Source of the DNA: CAZRKC01 sp964600665
Lineage (GTDB): Bacteria; Bacillota; SLNR01
Assembly: GCA_964600665.1 (NCBI GenBank)
Contig: CAZRKC010000002.1
Coordinates: forward strand, 62,001-126,000
Reading direction: 5' to 3'
DNA length: 64,000 nucleotides
A program made the translations under genes and the position numbers. Under the pieces are notes generated by a model. It worked only from the letters and a program-made list of their open reading frames with translations, ran no database searches and had not been told where the DNA came from. Shown here piece after piece: positions 42,589-51,995 of the stretch (positions are counted from its first letter, which is position 1; every line of letters starts with the position of its first letter).

Positions 42589-42815
42589 CTAAAAATGTAT
42601 ACATCGGTCCATTGTTGATGTATACGGATGATGTGTAAGCCACTTAACAGACGGTCGGAGTTGGCAAACCGGTCGCGTTGGCAGTGGAAAAATCATCAAA
42701 ACAGAGATGGTTTGAACGAAAATTATCAGGCCGGTTAAGGCCTGCAATCTTTTTGGCAGGGTTTTACTCACTGAAGGAGAAATTTAATTGGATACGAAAG
42801 AAAGGATGGGGTGGA

Positions 42816-45302
42816 ATGGACAACGGTCGTGGGGAAAACCAGCGTACATTTGCAGAAATACTGATCAATATTCCATCCCGGCAGCTGGATCGGCCGTTTC
42901 AATACCGGATCCCTGCAGCTTTGCATGATCGGGTCGTCCCAGGTGCTCGTGTGTTGGTACCTTTTGGTACAAAAACATACGAGGGCATTGTCTTGGCGAC
43001 GGGGACACCTCCTCAGGATTATGAAACCCGTGATATTCTATCGGTTGAAGATGTCCATCCTCTGATGAACAGGAACATGCTGAAGCTGGCGCTGTGGATG
43101 GCAGACCATTATTTGTGTACACGGGCTGAGGCACTCCGCTGTGTGTTACCAACCGGGGTCCGTTGGGAGTCAACGGAAACCGTTGAAATCCATTCGGATC
43201 TGGCTACGGATTTCGATGCAACATCTTTACTCAAAGCGGGCTCTATGGCGGGGAAGATCATGGCGATCCTTAAAACAGAAGGGCGAATCACCCGTGGTGA
43301 TTTGGAAAAAAGGTTCAAGGGTAAATCCTTATCCCCGTACCTGAAACTGCTGGAAACAAAAGGATGGATCACACGTGAACAAACTGGGGATGCTGGAATC
43401 CGAGTGAAGGAAATTACCATGGTCAGCCTGCTGCCGGCTGGAGAAGATCCGGAAATCTTGGCAGTGATGCGCAAGCGAGCCCCCAAGCAAGCGGCAGTCG
43501 TCGATATGCTGTCATCCTATGGGGGTCAACTTCAGGAAGTAACGATTCGAACCTATTTGGGAATTACCCCCGGTGTGATCCACCGGCTGGCTGATAAAGG
43601 CCTGGTGCGGTTGGATCAGGAAGAGGTAACCCGGGAACCCTATCCAGAAGGGAAATATCTGCCTAGTGATGATTTGGTATTATCCGATGATCAGGCACAG
43701 GCATTGCAATCTTTGCTTGATGGAATTGACAGGGAGGATGGTACATGCTATCTTCTTCATGGGGTCACTGGAAGTGGGAAAACCGAAATCTATCTGCAAG
43801 CTATTCGGCATGTACGGTCTCAAGGCAAACAGGCGATTGTGCTGGTTCCGGAAATCGCCTTGACTCCGCAGACCGTGGAGCGATTCAAATCTAGATTTGG
43901 CGGAGATGTGGCGGTTCTTCATAGCCGACTATCGGTGGGAGAACGTTATGATCAGTGGCGGCGGATCCATTCAGGAGATGCGTCGGTGGTTGTCGGTGCC
44001 AGATCGGCTTTGTTTGCACCTGTTGCAGAACTGGGGTTGGTCATTATTGATGAAGAACATGAACCAACCTACAAGCAAAGTGAAAATCCAAAATATCATG
44101 CAAGGGATGTCGCCTTGATGCGTTGTAAAATCGAGGGGGCGACACTCCTTTTAGGAAGCGCAACACCGTCGATGGATACGTATTACAAAGCAATGACCGG
44201 TGAATTTACTCTTTTGAATCTTCCGGACCGCATTACAGGCAAACCCTTGCCTGAGGTGGAAATCGTTGATATGCGTGAGGAGCTCAAGGCTGGGAACCGC
44301 AGTCCTTTCAGTCGGATTCTACGGGAGCGGATTCAGCTTAGCATCGATGAGAAACGACAAACCATTCTGTTTTTGAACCGCAGAGGTTACTCAACTTTTG
44401 TATTATGTCGGGAATGCGGTTATGTATTACGATGTCCGCATTGCGATGTTTCGCTGACCTATCATGCAGATCGCCGAAATCTTCAGTGTCATTATTGCCA
44501 ATTCACGGCAAAAGTTCCGGATACATGTCCAAAGTGCCACAGTCATCATATCCGGTATTTTGGGATTGGGACGGAGAGGGTCGAAGAGGAAATCCAAAAA
44601 TGGTTTCCAGGAGCGAAAACACTGCGTATGGATATGGATACCACAGCAAAAAAAGGCTCTCATGATCGGATTTTGTCAGCATTCAAATCCAGGAAAGCAG
44701 ATATCCTGATTGGAACGCAGATGATTGCCAAAGGTCTTGATTTTGAGCATGTGACATTAGTGGGGGTCATTACTGCGGATACATCCTTGAATTTCCCGGA
44801 TTACATATCTGGGGAACGTACATTTCAATTGATGACTCAAGTAGCAGGCCGGGCGGGTCGGGGAGATCACGCCGGTGTTGTCGTTGTTCAGACATACACA
44901 CCGGATCACTATAGCATTCGATTAGCAAAAACCCACGATTACAAAGGGTTTTATCAAGAAGAAATCGAGCATCGCCGGCAACTGGAATATCCGCCTTTTG
45001 CAAAAGTACTGAGCATTTTAGTCTGGTCGTCTGTGGAAAAAGATGTGATTCAAGGGGCAGATGCATTAGGCCGAATCTTGGCAGATCAGGATGAGGTTAA
45101 AAGCGGAGATATTCGGGTCATGGGTCCAGTCCCCGCGCTGATGGCGAAAGTCAAAAACAACTATCGCTGGCAGATGTTTCTTCTGGGTGTTTCGATTCAC
45201 CCTCGAGAAATGTTGAGTCATTGTATGGACGAGATTTATAAGATTGGAGAAAGGCACGGGATCCGGATCAGTATTGATGTTGACCCATTGGGCCTGATGT
45301 AA
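42816..45302 (+). CDS. priA: Primosomal protein N' (replication restart helicase PriA)
   Basis: 828 residues. Restarts stalled replication forks. N-terminal 3'-DNA-binding domain (ILINIPSRQLDRPFQYRIP), winged helix, helicase core with Walker A GVTGSGKTEIYL (near residue 320), DEEH box in VIIDEEHEPTYKQ (near 410) and TQMIAKGLDF. The zinc-binding insertion has four CxxC pairs (CREC, CPHC, CHYC, CPKC; residues ~530-570). ATG 42816 follows a G-rich stretch GGATGGGGTGG. The frame is open about 46 codons upstream into the IS-remnant region but lacks family sequence there. Confidence 0.96.
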   Translation: MDNGRGENQRTFAEILINIPSRQLDRPFQYRIPAALHDRVVPGARVLVPFGTKTYEGIVLATGTPPQDYETRDILSVEDVHPLMNRNMLKLALWMADHYLCTRAEALRCVLPTGVRWESTETVEIHSDLATDFDATSLLKAGSMAGKIMAILKTEGRITRGDLEKRFKGKSLSPYLKLLETKGWITREQTGDAGIRVKEITMVSLLPAGEDPEILAVMRKRAPKQAAVVDMLSSYGGQLQEVTIRTYLGITPGVIHRLADKGLVRLDQEEVTREPYPEGKYLPSDDLVLSDDQAQALQSLLDGIDREDGTCYLLHGVTGSGKTEIYLQAIRHVRSQGKQAIVLVPEIALTPQTVERFKSRFGGDVAVLHSRLSVGERYDQWRRIHSGDASVVVGARSALFAPVAELGLVIIDEEHEPTYKQSENPKYHARDVALMRCKIEGATLLLGSATPSMDTYYKAMTGEFTLLNLPDRITGKPLPEVEIVDMREELKAGNRSPFSRILRERIQLSIDEKRQTILFLNRRGYSTFVLCRECGYVLRCPHCDVSLTYHADRRNLQCHYCQFTAKVPDTCPKCHSHHIRYFGIGTERVEEEIQKWFPGAKTLRMDMDTTAKKGSHDRILSAFKSRKADILIGTQMIAKGLDFEHVTLVGVITADTSLNFPDYISGERTFQLMTQVAGRAGRGDHAGVVVVQTYTPDHYSIRLAKTHDYKGFYQEEIEHRRQLEYPPFAKVLSILVWSSVEKDVIQGADALGRILADQDEVKSGDIRVMGPVPALMAKVKNNYRWQMFLLGVSIHPREMLSHCMDEIYKIGERHGIRISIDVDPLGLM

Positions 45303-45315
45303 AGGAGGAGCGGTT

Positions 45316-45810
45316 ATGGCGATTTTGGAAATACGACAAATCGGAGACGCTGTTTTGAGGAAAAAGGCAGCGCCGGTGAAACGAATCAGCAAGAATATCC
45401 GGACATTGATCAAAGATATGGTGGAGACCATGTATGCTGCTGACGGGGCTGGCTTAGCCGCGCCACAAGTCGGTGTGCCCAAGCGAATATGTGTGGTGGA
45501 TGCCGGTGAAGGGCTGATTGTCCTGATCAATCCGGTCATTACTCGTCAAGAAGGGGAAGTTTTGGCGGTGGAAGGATGTTTAAGTATCCCGGGGAAGGCA
45601 GGGCTGGTCAAACGCTCTGAAAAAATCACCGTGGAGGCTTTAGATGAAAACGGGCGACGGTTATGGGTTGATGCAGACGGGTTGTTGGGTAGAGCCTGCC
45701 AGCACGAAATGGACCACCTGGATGGGGTTTTATATGTGGATATCGCGGATAAAGTCGTCGAAGATGAACCGCAAGAAGTCGATGATAACGGTGATGATGG
45801 CGAGGAATAA
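45316..45810 (+). CDS. def: Peptide deformylase
   Basis: 164 residues. Removes the formyl group from nascent proteins. All three metal motifs: GAGLAAPQVG (near residue 46), EGCLSIPG (near 90) and HEMDH (His130, Glu131, His134). The C-terminal tail is acidic (DEPQEVDDNGDDGEE), which is not conserved. It forms the usual pair with fmt, 14 nt downstream. Confidence 0.96.
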   Translation: MAILEIRQIGDAVLRKKAAPVKRISKNIRTLIKDMVETMYAADGAGLAAPQVGVPKRICVVDAGEGLIVLINPVITRQEGEVLAVEGCLSIPGKAGLVKRSEKITVEALDENGRRLWVDADGLLGRACQHEMDHLDGVLYVDIADKVVEDEPQEVDDNGDDGEE

Positions 45811-45824
45811 AAGGGGGGACGGTC

Positions 45825-46784
45825 ATGCGGATCGTTTTCATGGGCACACCAGAGTTTGCGGTACCATCCTTAAAACGATTAGTGGAAGAAGGCCATGAGG
45901 TGGTGGCTGTTGTCACGCAACCGGATCGGCCAAAGGGACGGGGCAAAAAAATGATGCCGTCGGCAGTCAAAGAAGCGGCCCATAAATTGGGTATTCCCGT
46001 CCTGCAGCCAGAACGAATCCGGGATTCCCAGTGGGTGGCACAAATAGACGCGTTGGCTCCGGACCTGATTGTCACAGCGGCATTCGGACAGATCCTGCCC
46101 CGAACGATCCTGGAGATCCCGATGATGGGAAGCCTGAATGTGCACGCATCCCTATTACCTGCCTATCGAGGTGCGGCACCGATCCATTGGGCATTGATTC
46201 GCGGTGAAAGTGAAACCGGTGTTACCATCATGCGAATGGACGTCGGGATGGATACCGGTGATATGATTTTACAAGAGGGTATCCCCATTACCGAAAAAGA
46301 TAATGTTGATTCTTTGCATGAGAAACTGGCCACGTTGGGAGCCAGCCTGCTGGTGCAGGCAGTCGAACTGATCGGGCTTGATCCAGGAGCGGGTACTCCG
46401 CAAGATCATCAAGCAGCAACGTATGCCCCGTTGCTGAAACGTGAGCATGAACGGATTGACTGGCACAAACATGCAGACGATGTGGTCAATCATATCCGAG
46501 GGATGAATCCTTGGCCGGGTGCATATACCTTATCGACCTCGGGTCTCTTGAAAATATATGAAGCAGAAGTGTATACTGTAGAAGAGGACGGATGGACCAT
46601 CCGGGAAGATATCCCCGGGATGGTGGTCAAAATCATACCCCGACACGGATTTGTGGTCGCAACAGGTATGGGGCATGTATTAGTTAAAAAAGTCAAACCT
46701 GAAAACGGCCGGATCATGAAGGCAGATGAATTTGTCAGAGGTTATCGGCTTCAGTCAGGGGATTATCTGGGCGGATCATTATAG
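45825..46784 (+). CDS. fmt: Methionyl-tRNA formyltransferase
   Basis: 319 residues. Formylates initiator Met-tRNA with 10-formyl-THF. N-terminal MRIVFMGTPEFAVPSL, the catalytic region LNVHASLLPAYRGAAPIHWAL (near residue 105), MDVGMDTGDM, and a C-terminal OB-like domain (RGMNPWPGAYT) are seen. GGGGGG upstream gives a clear start at 45825. It is paired with def as in most bacteria. Confidence 0.96.
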   Translation: MRIVFMGTPEFAVPSLKRLVEEGHEVVAVVTQPDRPKGRGKKMMPSAVKEAAHKLGIPVLQPERIRDSQWVAQIDALAPDLIVTAAFGQILPRTILEIPMMGSLNVHASLLPAYRGAAPIHWALIRGESETGVTIMRMDVGMDTGDMILQEGIPITEKDNVDSLHEKLATLGASLLVQAVELIGLDPGAGTPQDHQAATYAPLLKREHERIDWHKHADDVVNHIRGMNPWPGAYTLSTSGLLKIYEAEVYTVEEDGWTIREDIPGMVVKIIPRHGFVVATGMGHVLVKKVKPENGRIMKADEFVRGYRLQSGDYLGGSL

Positions 46785-46814
46785 ATTTAATCCATATGAC
46801 AGGGAGTGAGAAAG

Positions 46815-47501
46815 ATGCCATTCTTGTTTGATTCAGGCTTTTTCATCTTTGTAATACCCGCTATGCTGTTTGCCATGTATGCGCAAAATCTGGTGAGTAC
46901 CACATTTAACACATATCTACGGGTCCCATCCCGGGGAAATCAAACCGGTGCCCAAGTTGCCAGACAGCTCTTAAACGATGCCGGTTTGCAGAAAGTGTCC
47001 ATTGAGCGTACAGACCGCCCCATGGGCGATCATTATGACCCTCGAACAAAAGTTGTCCGGTTGTCACCTCAGGTCTATGATCAGGCTACGATTGCATCGT
47101 TGGGGGTTGCAGCTCACGAAACCGGTCATGCAATGCAACATGACACCGGCTATGTGCCGCTGGCTTTTCGCAACATCATTGTTCCGGTTGCATCCATTGG
47201 TTCTCAAGCTGCGATACCGCTCTTTTTGGCGGGACTGATTTTTAGCATTCCATCCCTGATGGATCTGGGTATCATCATGTTCTTTTTGGCGGTGGTGTTT
47301 CAAATTGCCACTTTACCCGTTGAATTCAACGCCAGCACACGTGCTGTGGCTTTGTTGGAAAGTGGCGGATATATTTCCGGTGAAGAAGTATTCCATACCA
47401 AGCGCGTGTTGAGAGCGGCGGCGATGACGTATGTGGCTGCAGCTGCCATGGCGCTGGCACAGTTGATGCGATTGGTTATGTTGAGAGGGCGGCGGCGTTA
47501 A
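46815..47501 (+). CDS. Membrane zinc metallopeptidase (YugP type)
   Basis: 228 residues. The zinc site HETGH (His101, Glu102, His105) lies in AAHETGHAMQHDTGY, between predicted membrane segments (about 7-23, 115-133, 140-165 and 200-218). The sequence resembles B. subtilis YugP (Zn_peptidase_2); PVEFNASTRAVALLE near residue 170 holds the probable third ligand Glu. Substrates are unknown. It precedes a DUF6391-like gene without any gap. ATG 46815 is preferred over GTG 46806. Confidence 0.88.
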   Translation: MPFLFDSGFFIFVIPAMLFAMYAQNLVSTTFNTYLRVPSRGNQTGAQVARQLLNDAGLQKVSIERTDRPMGDHYDPRTKVVRLSPQVYDQATIASLGVAAHETGHAMQHDTGYVPLAFRNIIVPVASIGSQAAIPLFLAGLIFSIPSLMDLGIIMFFLAVVFQIATLPVEFNASTRAVALLESGGYISGEEVFHTKRVLRAAAMTYVAAAAMALAQLMRLVMLRGRRR

Positions 47502-48146
47502 GTGTGGTGGATTCTGATACTGTTCATTTTTTGGCCTTTGGCGCTATTTGTTGGCCTGAATCTACTGATTATTCCGTTTCAGTTTACGATTCGTTCGTTC
47601 TTGAATCTCATCACAGTACCCCGGCAGATTTATGCGATTGCCACTAATGAACGTCTGCGGGCGAATCATGCGTTGGAGCACGCCACGATCAACTCGATTG
47701 AGGATGATTATGGACCACAACGGTTAGCAGGACTTGCGAAAGAGGATGGGTTCTTGATTCAAGGAGCCCGGGATTCTGAGCTGGTCGAAAAATATGCTCG
47801 TATCGGTCTCCAGCGGCTTAAACGGGGAGAGAGCCATCTGGCGATTCATGATCGTTGTGGAACCAGTATGGCAACCGCCAATGTGATTTCGTCAGTTGTT
47901 TTTCTCTTACTGTTATTCCAGACGGGTCATTTCACGATCATTAATGTTATTTTAGCAATTTTGGCAGCAAATATGATTGGACCGGTCTTGGGTCGTTGGG
48001 TGCAGCGCTTTCTGACGACCTCCATTCAGGTTCAAGGCATCGAGATTGTCGGTGTCGAGTATGAATACGAGCGGCTTGATTTCTTTGGGGTTGCTTATTA
48101 CCGGCAACCAACAGATTTCTTTGTCCGAACACGAGTGATCGTCTAG
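47502..48146 (+). CDS. DUF6391-like membrane protein
   Basis: 214 residues, starting with GTG directly after the stop of the peptidase gene (no gap), so translation is probably coupled. Hydrophobic segments near residues 1-26 and 125-160 flank a soluble part. The block NHALEHATINSIEDDYG followed by LAGLAKEDGFLIQGA resembles the DUF6391 family, whose function is unknown; the HALEHAT stretch carries conserved His and Glu residues that could bind a metal. Its fixed coupling to a zinc peptidase suggests a joint membrane task, which is inference. Confidence 0.6.
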   Translation: MWWILILFIFWPLALFVGLNLLIIPFQFTIRSFLNLITVPRQIYAIATNERLRANHALEHATINSIEDDYGPQRLAGLAKEDGFLIQGARDSELVEKYARIGLQRLKRGESHLAIHDRCGTSMATANVISSVVFLLLLFQTGHFTIINVILAILAANMIGPVLGRWVQRFLTTSIQVQGIEIVGVEYEYERLDFFGVAYYRQPTDFFVRTRVIV

Positions 48147-48162
48147 AATCGAGATGATGTAA

Positions 48163-49530
48163 ATGAAAGACCTGAGATCGACCCCAGATGCTCGAAGCCT
48201 GGCATTGGATGCTTTATTGAGCATTGAAGGGCATGGCGTTTACGCGAATGTTGTTGTCGATGAATTACTGGATTCACGGAATCTACGTACCGAAGAACGT
48301 CACCTGATGACAGAACTGGTGTATGGCGTTACCCGGATGAAACTGGCTTTGGACTGGATCCTAGATCAGTACAGCCGTCGAAAAAGTGGTGATTTACACC
48401 CGACACTGTTAAGTATTGTACGAATGGGGATTTATCAGCTGTTTTATCTGTCACGGATTCACCCCGGCGCAATCGTTAATGAAGCAGTCAATCTGGCAAA
48501 AAAACGCGGTCATGCCGGGTGGGGTGCATATACCAATGGAACCCTAAGAGCGATCCATCGGCAAAAGGATCATATACATTGGCCGGACCCTTTGAAAGAT
48601 CCGGCTTTGTATTTGTCAATTTATCATTCTCACCCCATATGGCTGGTTCGTCGTTGGATTGCTGCTCGAGGGATTGAGGAAACTGCGGCCATGTGCATGG
48701 CAAATAACCAGCAACCGCCGATGATCCTCAGAACAAATCGGCTTAAAATCACTCGCGACGAGTTGGTCAGAAGACTTGAGAGCCAGGGTATCACGACCCA
48801 TGTGGGTCGGTATGCCCCGGAAGCAATTTGGGTAACAGGAATGCCACCACTGAGATCAATGCAAGACTTTGCTGACGGTTTATTTTATGTACAGGATGAA
48901 TCATCCATGCTGGTCGCCCATATTCTCAATCCAGATCCCGATAGCCGCCTGCTGGATCTTTGCAGCGCACCGGGAGGGAAAGCAACTCATTTAGCCGAAA
49001 GGATGGGAGACGCAGGAAGCGTGACGGCCATGGATGTGAATGAGAACAAACTAAAGGATATCCAGGCATCGGCAACTCGTCTTGGCATTCATGTCATCCA
49101 TACTATCGCGGCGGACGCTAGCCAACCAATGACGCAATTTGCTCCGGGATTCGACGGAGTGTTAGCTGATGTTCCTTGCTCCGGTACCGGTGTCATTCGG
49201 CGTCGGGCGGATTCTCGATGGCGGAAGACCGAATCGCAGATTCTGAACTTGGTGCCCTTGCAGGCGGAAATTTTGCATCAAGGCGCCCAGATGGTGCGAC
49301 CCGGAGGCGTGCTGGTTTATAGTACTTGCTCAGTGGAACCGGAGGAGAACGTCGAACAAGTCATCAGGTTTCTTGCAATTGAACCGGGTTTTGCCCTTGA
49401 TGATATGGGGCAGCGGCTTTGTGCATATGGCTTGACGAATGATGCACTTGTAGACGGGGCGATGCAATTATTAAGCAACCGGCATGGAACGGACGGTTTC
49501 TTTGCCGCTCGTTTCGTCCGAATGGTTTAG
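48163..49530 (+). CDS. rsmB: 16S rRNA (cytosine-967-C5)-methyltransferase RsmB
   Basis: 455 residues. N-terminal NusB-like RNA-binding domain (ARSLALDALLSIEGHGVYANVVVDELL), then a SAM-dependent m5C methyltransferase domain: SAM loop LDLCSAPGGKATHLAE (near residue 266), DVPCSGTGVIRRRADSRW (near 330) and YSTCSVEPEENVEQV (catalytic Cys, near 388). In B. subtilis rlmN follows directly; here gltX, tRNA-Gln and other genes stand between. Confidence 0.95.
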   Translation: MKDLRSTPDARSLALDALLSIEGHGVYANVVVDELLDSRNLRTEERHLMTELVYGVTRMKLALDWILDQYSRRKSGDLHPTLLSIVRMGIYQLFYLSRIHPGAIVNEAVNLAKKRGHAGWGAYTNGTLRAIHRQKDHIHWPDPLKDPALYLSIYHSHPIWLVRRWIAARGIEETAAMCMANNQQPPMILRTNRLKITRDELVRRLESQGITTHVGRYAPEAIWVTGMPPLRSMQDFADGLFYVQDESSMLVAHILNPDPDSRLLDLCSAPGGKATHLAERMGDAGSVTAMDVNENKLKDIQASATRLGIHVIHTIAADASQPMTQFAPGFDGVLADVPCSGTGVIRRRADSRWRKTESQILNLVPLQAEILHQGAQMVRPGGVLVYSTCSVEPEENVEQVIRFLAIEPGFALDDMGQRLCAYGLTNDALVDGAMQLLSNRHGTDGFFAARFVRMV

Positions 49531-49553
49531 AGAACTTGATTGGAGTGAATGGT

Positions 49554-51014
49554 ATGGCAACTGTCAGAGTTCGGTTTGCACCAAGTCCGACCGGTTTTTT
49601 ACATATTGGCGGGGCACGGACTGCTTTGTTTAACTGGCTTTATGCCCGGAAAAACACGGGAACATTTGTGCTAAGGATTGAAGATACCGACACAGAACGC
49701 TCCACTGACGAATCTGTGGAAACAATCCTGGAAGGATTAACTTGGTTGGGTTTGAACTGGGACGAAGGTCCGGGAGTGGAAGGGCCGGTCGGTCCATACT
49801 TTCAATCGCAACGACTGGAAATCTATCAGCCATATCTAAACCAGCTGCTGGCCCAAGGTCACGCTTACTATTGTTATTGCACTGCCGAGGAAGTTGAAGC
49901 CAGGCGACAGCGTGCGAGAGATAAGGGCGGGATTCCCCGTTACGATGGGAAATGCCGGGATTTATCTCCGTCAGACCAGCAAAACTATCTGGATCAAGGT
50001 CGCTCGCGAGTTATCCGGTTTCGGGTGCCGAAGGGGGAAACACTGATGTCCGATTTGATTCGGGGACGGACGGTGTTTCAGAATCATACATTGGAGGATT
50101 TTGTGATCCAGAAGTCCGATGGGCTTCCCACATATAATTTTGCAGTCGTGATCGATGATGCATTAATGGACATTACCCATGTGATCCGCGGGGATGACCA
50201 CATTGCCAATACCCCCAGACAGATTCTGATTTATCAGGCATTGGGATTTGCATTGCCAGCTTTTGCCCACATTCCAATGATTCTGGGTACCGACCGATCT
50301 CGTCTAAGTAAACGCCACGGGGCGACGGCTGTGACCCAATATCGGGATGAGGGATATTTGCCGGAAGCATTACTGAATTATCTGGCTTTACTGGGCTGGT
50401 CGTATGATGGCAGCCAGCAGATTTTTTCTGTTCCTGAAATGGTGACTAAATTCACTTTGGAAAAGGTATCAAAAAATCCGGCGATTTTTGATGGGGATAA
50501 ACTGGTATGGCTGAATGGACAATACATTCGCGGGATGGCAAAAGATGAATTTATTCGAAGGGGTCTTCCGTATCTTGTGCAGGGCGGAGTTGTCAGTATT
50601 CCACTCACCGAGCGAGAGACTTTGATCTGGAATCAGGTTGCGCCTTTAATCCAGGAAAAGCTTAAGTTAATGACGCAAATCCCCGGGGCGTGTGATTTCT
50701 TTTTCTTTGAAGAGATCACTTGGACCCAAGATGCGTTAGCAACGATATTCGACAATGAAATTGCTGTTAATTTGTTGTCGAATATATGTAGCAAGTGGAG
50801 AATGATGGATGAATTCACCCCGGAGGTGATTGAGAAATCCGTACGAGAATACGCTGATGAGCTGGGCATCAAGGCAGCAAGTCTGATTCACCCGTTACGG
50901 GCCGCTTTGACGGGTAAAACAGTCAGTCCTGGAATATTTGAACTGGCCGCGATTCTAGGAAAAGATGTCTGTATTCGACGGATCGAGCAAGTTCTATCGC
51001 AAAAAACTCAATAG
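49554..51014 (+). CDS. gltX: Glutamyl-tRNA synthetase
   Basis: 486 residues, class I. HIGH-type motif in FAPSPTGFLHIGGARTALFNW, KLSKR-type motif in DRSRLSKRHGA (near residue 250), and an alpha-helical anticodon-binding C-terminus. The organism would need GatCAB if this enzyme also charges tRNA-Gln, which is usual in Bacillota; no glnS is seen. ATG 49554 follows GGAGTG. A tRNA-Gln gene with its own promoter follows. Confidence 0.95.
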   Translation: MATVRVRFAPSPTGFLHIGGARTALFNWLYARKNTGTFVLRIEDTDTERSTDESVETILEGLTWLGLNWDEGPGVEGPVGPYFQSQRLEIYQPYLNQLLAQGHAYYCYCTAEEVEARRQRARDKGGIPRYDGKCRDLSPSDQQNYLDQGRSRVIRFRVPKGETLMSDLIRGRTVFQNHTLEDFVIQKSDGLPTYNFAVVIDDALMDITHVIRGDDHIANTPRQILIYQALGFALPAFAHIPMILGTDRSRLSKRHGATAVTQYRDEGYLPEALLNYLALLGWSYDGSQQIFSVPEMVTKFTLEKVSKNPAIFDGDKLVWLNGQYIRGMAKDEFIRRGLPYLVQGGVVSIPLTERETLIWNQVAPLIQEKLKLMTQIPGACDFFFFEEITWTQDALATIFDNEIAVNLLSNICSKWRMMDEFTPEVIEKSVREYADELGIKAASLIHPLRAALTGKTVSPGIFELAAILGKDVCIRRIEQVLSQKTQ

Positions 51015-51055
51015 TCGTCTACATTTGCGAGATTGGGAAATACTTTTTGATTTTC

Positions 51056-51084
51056 TTGTCAAAGAGAGATCCCTATGTTATAAT
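51056..51084 (+). promoter_or_regulatory. Promoter of the tRNA-Gln gene
   Basis: TTGTCA (51056-51061), 17-nt spacer, perfect TATAAT (51079-51084) with extended-10 TGT. The tRNA begins 16 nt after the -10 box. Confidence 0.8.
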
Positions 51085-51099
51085 ATGTCTTGCTTGTGT

Positions 51100-51173
51100 T
51101 GGGGAATCGTCTAATGGTAGGACTCCAGATTCTGGATCTGGCTATGGTGGTTCGAATCCATCTTCCCCAGCCA
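51100..51173 (+). tRNA. tRNA-Gln (anticodon CUG)
   Basis: 74 nt including an encoded CCA. Acceptor TGGGGAA pairs with TTCCCCA; D-arm TCGTCTAATGGTAGGA; anticodon stem CCAGA/TCTGG around loop TTCTGGA gives anticodon CTG (codon CAG); T-arm GGTTCGAATCC; discriminator G. It stands alone with its own promoter and terminator, next to gltX, the enzyme that probably charges it with Glu for later amidation. Confidence 0.95.
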
Positions 51174-51186
51174 ATATGAATGCTAG

Positions 51187-51209
51187 CCGGCTGTTAACAG
51201 CCGGTTTTT
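51187..51209 (+). terminator. Intrinsic terminator after tRNA-Gln
   Basis: CCGGCTG (51187-51193), loop TTAA, CAGCCGG (51198-51204), then TTTTT. Confidence 0.9.
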
Positions 51210-51234
51210 GTATATTTGGAAAGGGATGATCGAT

Positions 51235-51903
51235 ATGCTTCAAATCACGGAGCGATGGAAAACAACTTTCCCCGAAACTGCGGTGGGTGCTATGATGGTA
51301 TCTGTGGCGGGGGATGCCGCACAAGACAGCCAGGCGCCTATTCGCCACGCGGTGGAGAATATGCTGCGAGAGCAGTACATAAGCAGAGCTCAACTTCAAG
51401 CTCATCCGGTTATTGCTGCCTATACTGACTATTACAATAGATTTCGAAAGACTTATCATGTTTTGCTGCAGGCTGAATCTGTTGCTTTGAAGGGGAAAGG
51501 GATTCTGAGCCCAAATCCGCTGGTCGGAGCCATGTTTATTTGTGAATTGAAGAATTTCCTTCTTACGGCAGTTCATGACAGTGATGCGATCCGTTTTCCA
51601 TTAATGATGGATGCAGCGCAGGGTGATGAGACATACACACTCATGCGGCAAGAATTGCAGCAGATTAAAACAGGTGATATGCTGCTGAAGGATCAGAAAG
51701 AAATATTGGGCTGCATCGTATATGGACCCGACTATCAGACACGAATTTTGCCAGAGTCAAAACATGCGATCTACATTGTTTACGGTGTTCCCAAAATCAC
51801 CGGTGATATGATTCGGGTGCATTTCGCAGACATTCGACAGGCCCTGTCAAATGTCTGGCCTCAGGTACAATTTTTAGGTGAAACTATTATCGAGAACGAT
51901 TGA
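51235..51903 (+). CDS. B3/4 (tRNA-synthetase editing-like) domain protein
   Basis: 222 residues. The stretch HPVIAAYTDYYNRF ... NPLVGAMFICELKNFLL ... HDSDAI matches the B3/4 domain of the phenylalanyl-tRNA synthetase beta chain, which in stand-alone form may deacylate or bind mischarged tRNA; the C-terminal IVYGVPKITGDMIRVH fits the same fold. No catalytic proof is visible and some members are of unknown function. ATG 51235 follows GGAAAGGG with 9-nt spacing. It lies between tRNA-Gln and an SOS-type promoter, and its terminator overlaps its stop. Confidence 0.7.
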   Translation: MLQITERWKTTFPETAVGAMMVSVAGDAAQDSQAPIRHAVENMLREQYISRAQLQAHPVIAAYTDYYNRFRKTYHVLLQAESVALKGKGILSPNPLVGAMFICELKNFLLTAVHDSDAIRFPLMMDAAQGDETYTLMRQELQQIKTGDMLLKDQKEILGCIVYGPDYQTRILPESKHAIYIVYGVPKITGDMIRVHFADIRQALSNVWPQVQFLGETIIEND

Positions 51904-51928
51904 TTTAAGGTCAATGGTTCTTTTTTTT
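51894..51928 (+). terminator. Intrinsic terminator overlapping the stop of the B3/4 gene
   Basis: GAACgATTGA (51894-51903) pairs with TCAATgGTTC (51911-51920) around a 7-nt loop, followed by eight or more T. Confidence 0.85.
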
Positions 51929-51933
51929 ACCCC

Positions 51934-51962
51934 TTGCCAGAACATATGTTCGGTGTTATAAT
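51934..51962 (+). promoter_or_regulatory. Promoter with embedded LexA (SOS) box
   Basis: TTGCCA (51934-51939), 17-nt spacer, TATAAT (51957-51962) with extended-10 TGT. The spacer holds the palindrome GAACATATGTTC (51940-51951). With flanks AGAACATATGTTCG it fits the Gram-positive LexA/DinR consensus CGAACRNRYGTTYG except for the first base. A repressor here would cover the space between -35 and -10, so DNA damage should induce the two small genes downstream. Confidence 0.85.
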
Positions 51963-51995
51963 GGGCTTGAAGCGGCAGTTTGAGGGGGGAGCATC

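Noticed and set aside
42589..42771. Minus-strand frame upstream of the IS3 remnant as the rest of the transposase
   Set aside because: The reading shows no DDE-type motif in any frame, and a stop separates it from the remnant; likely decayed or unrelated sequence.
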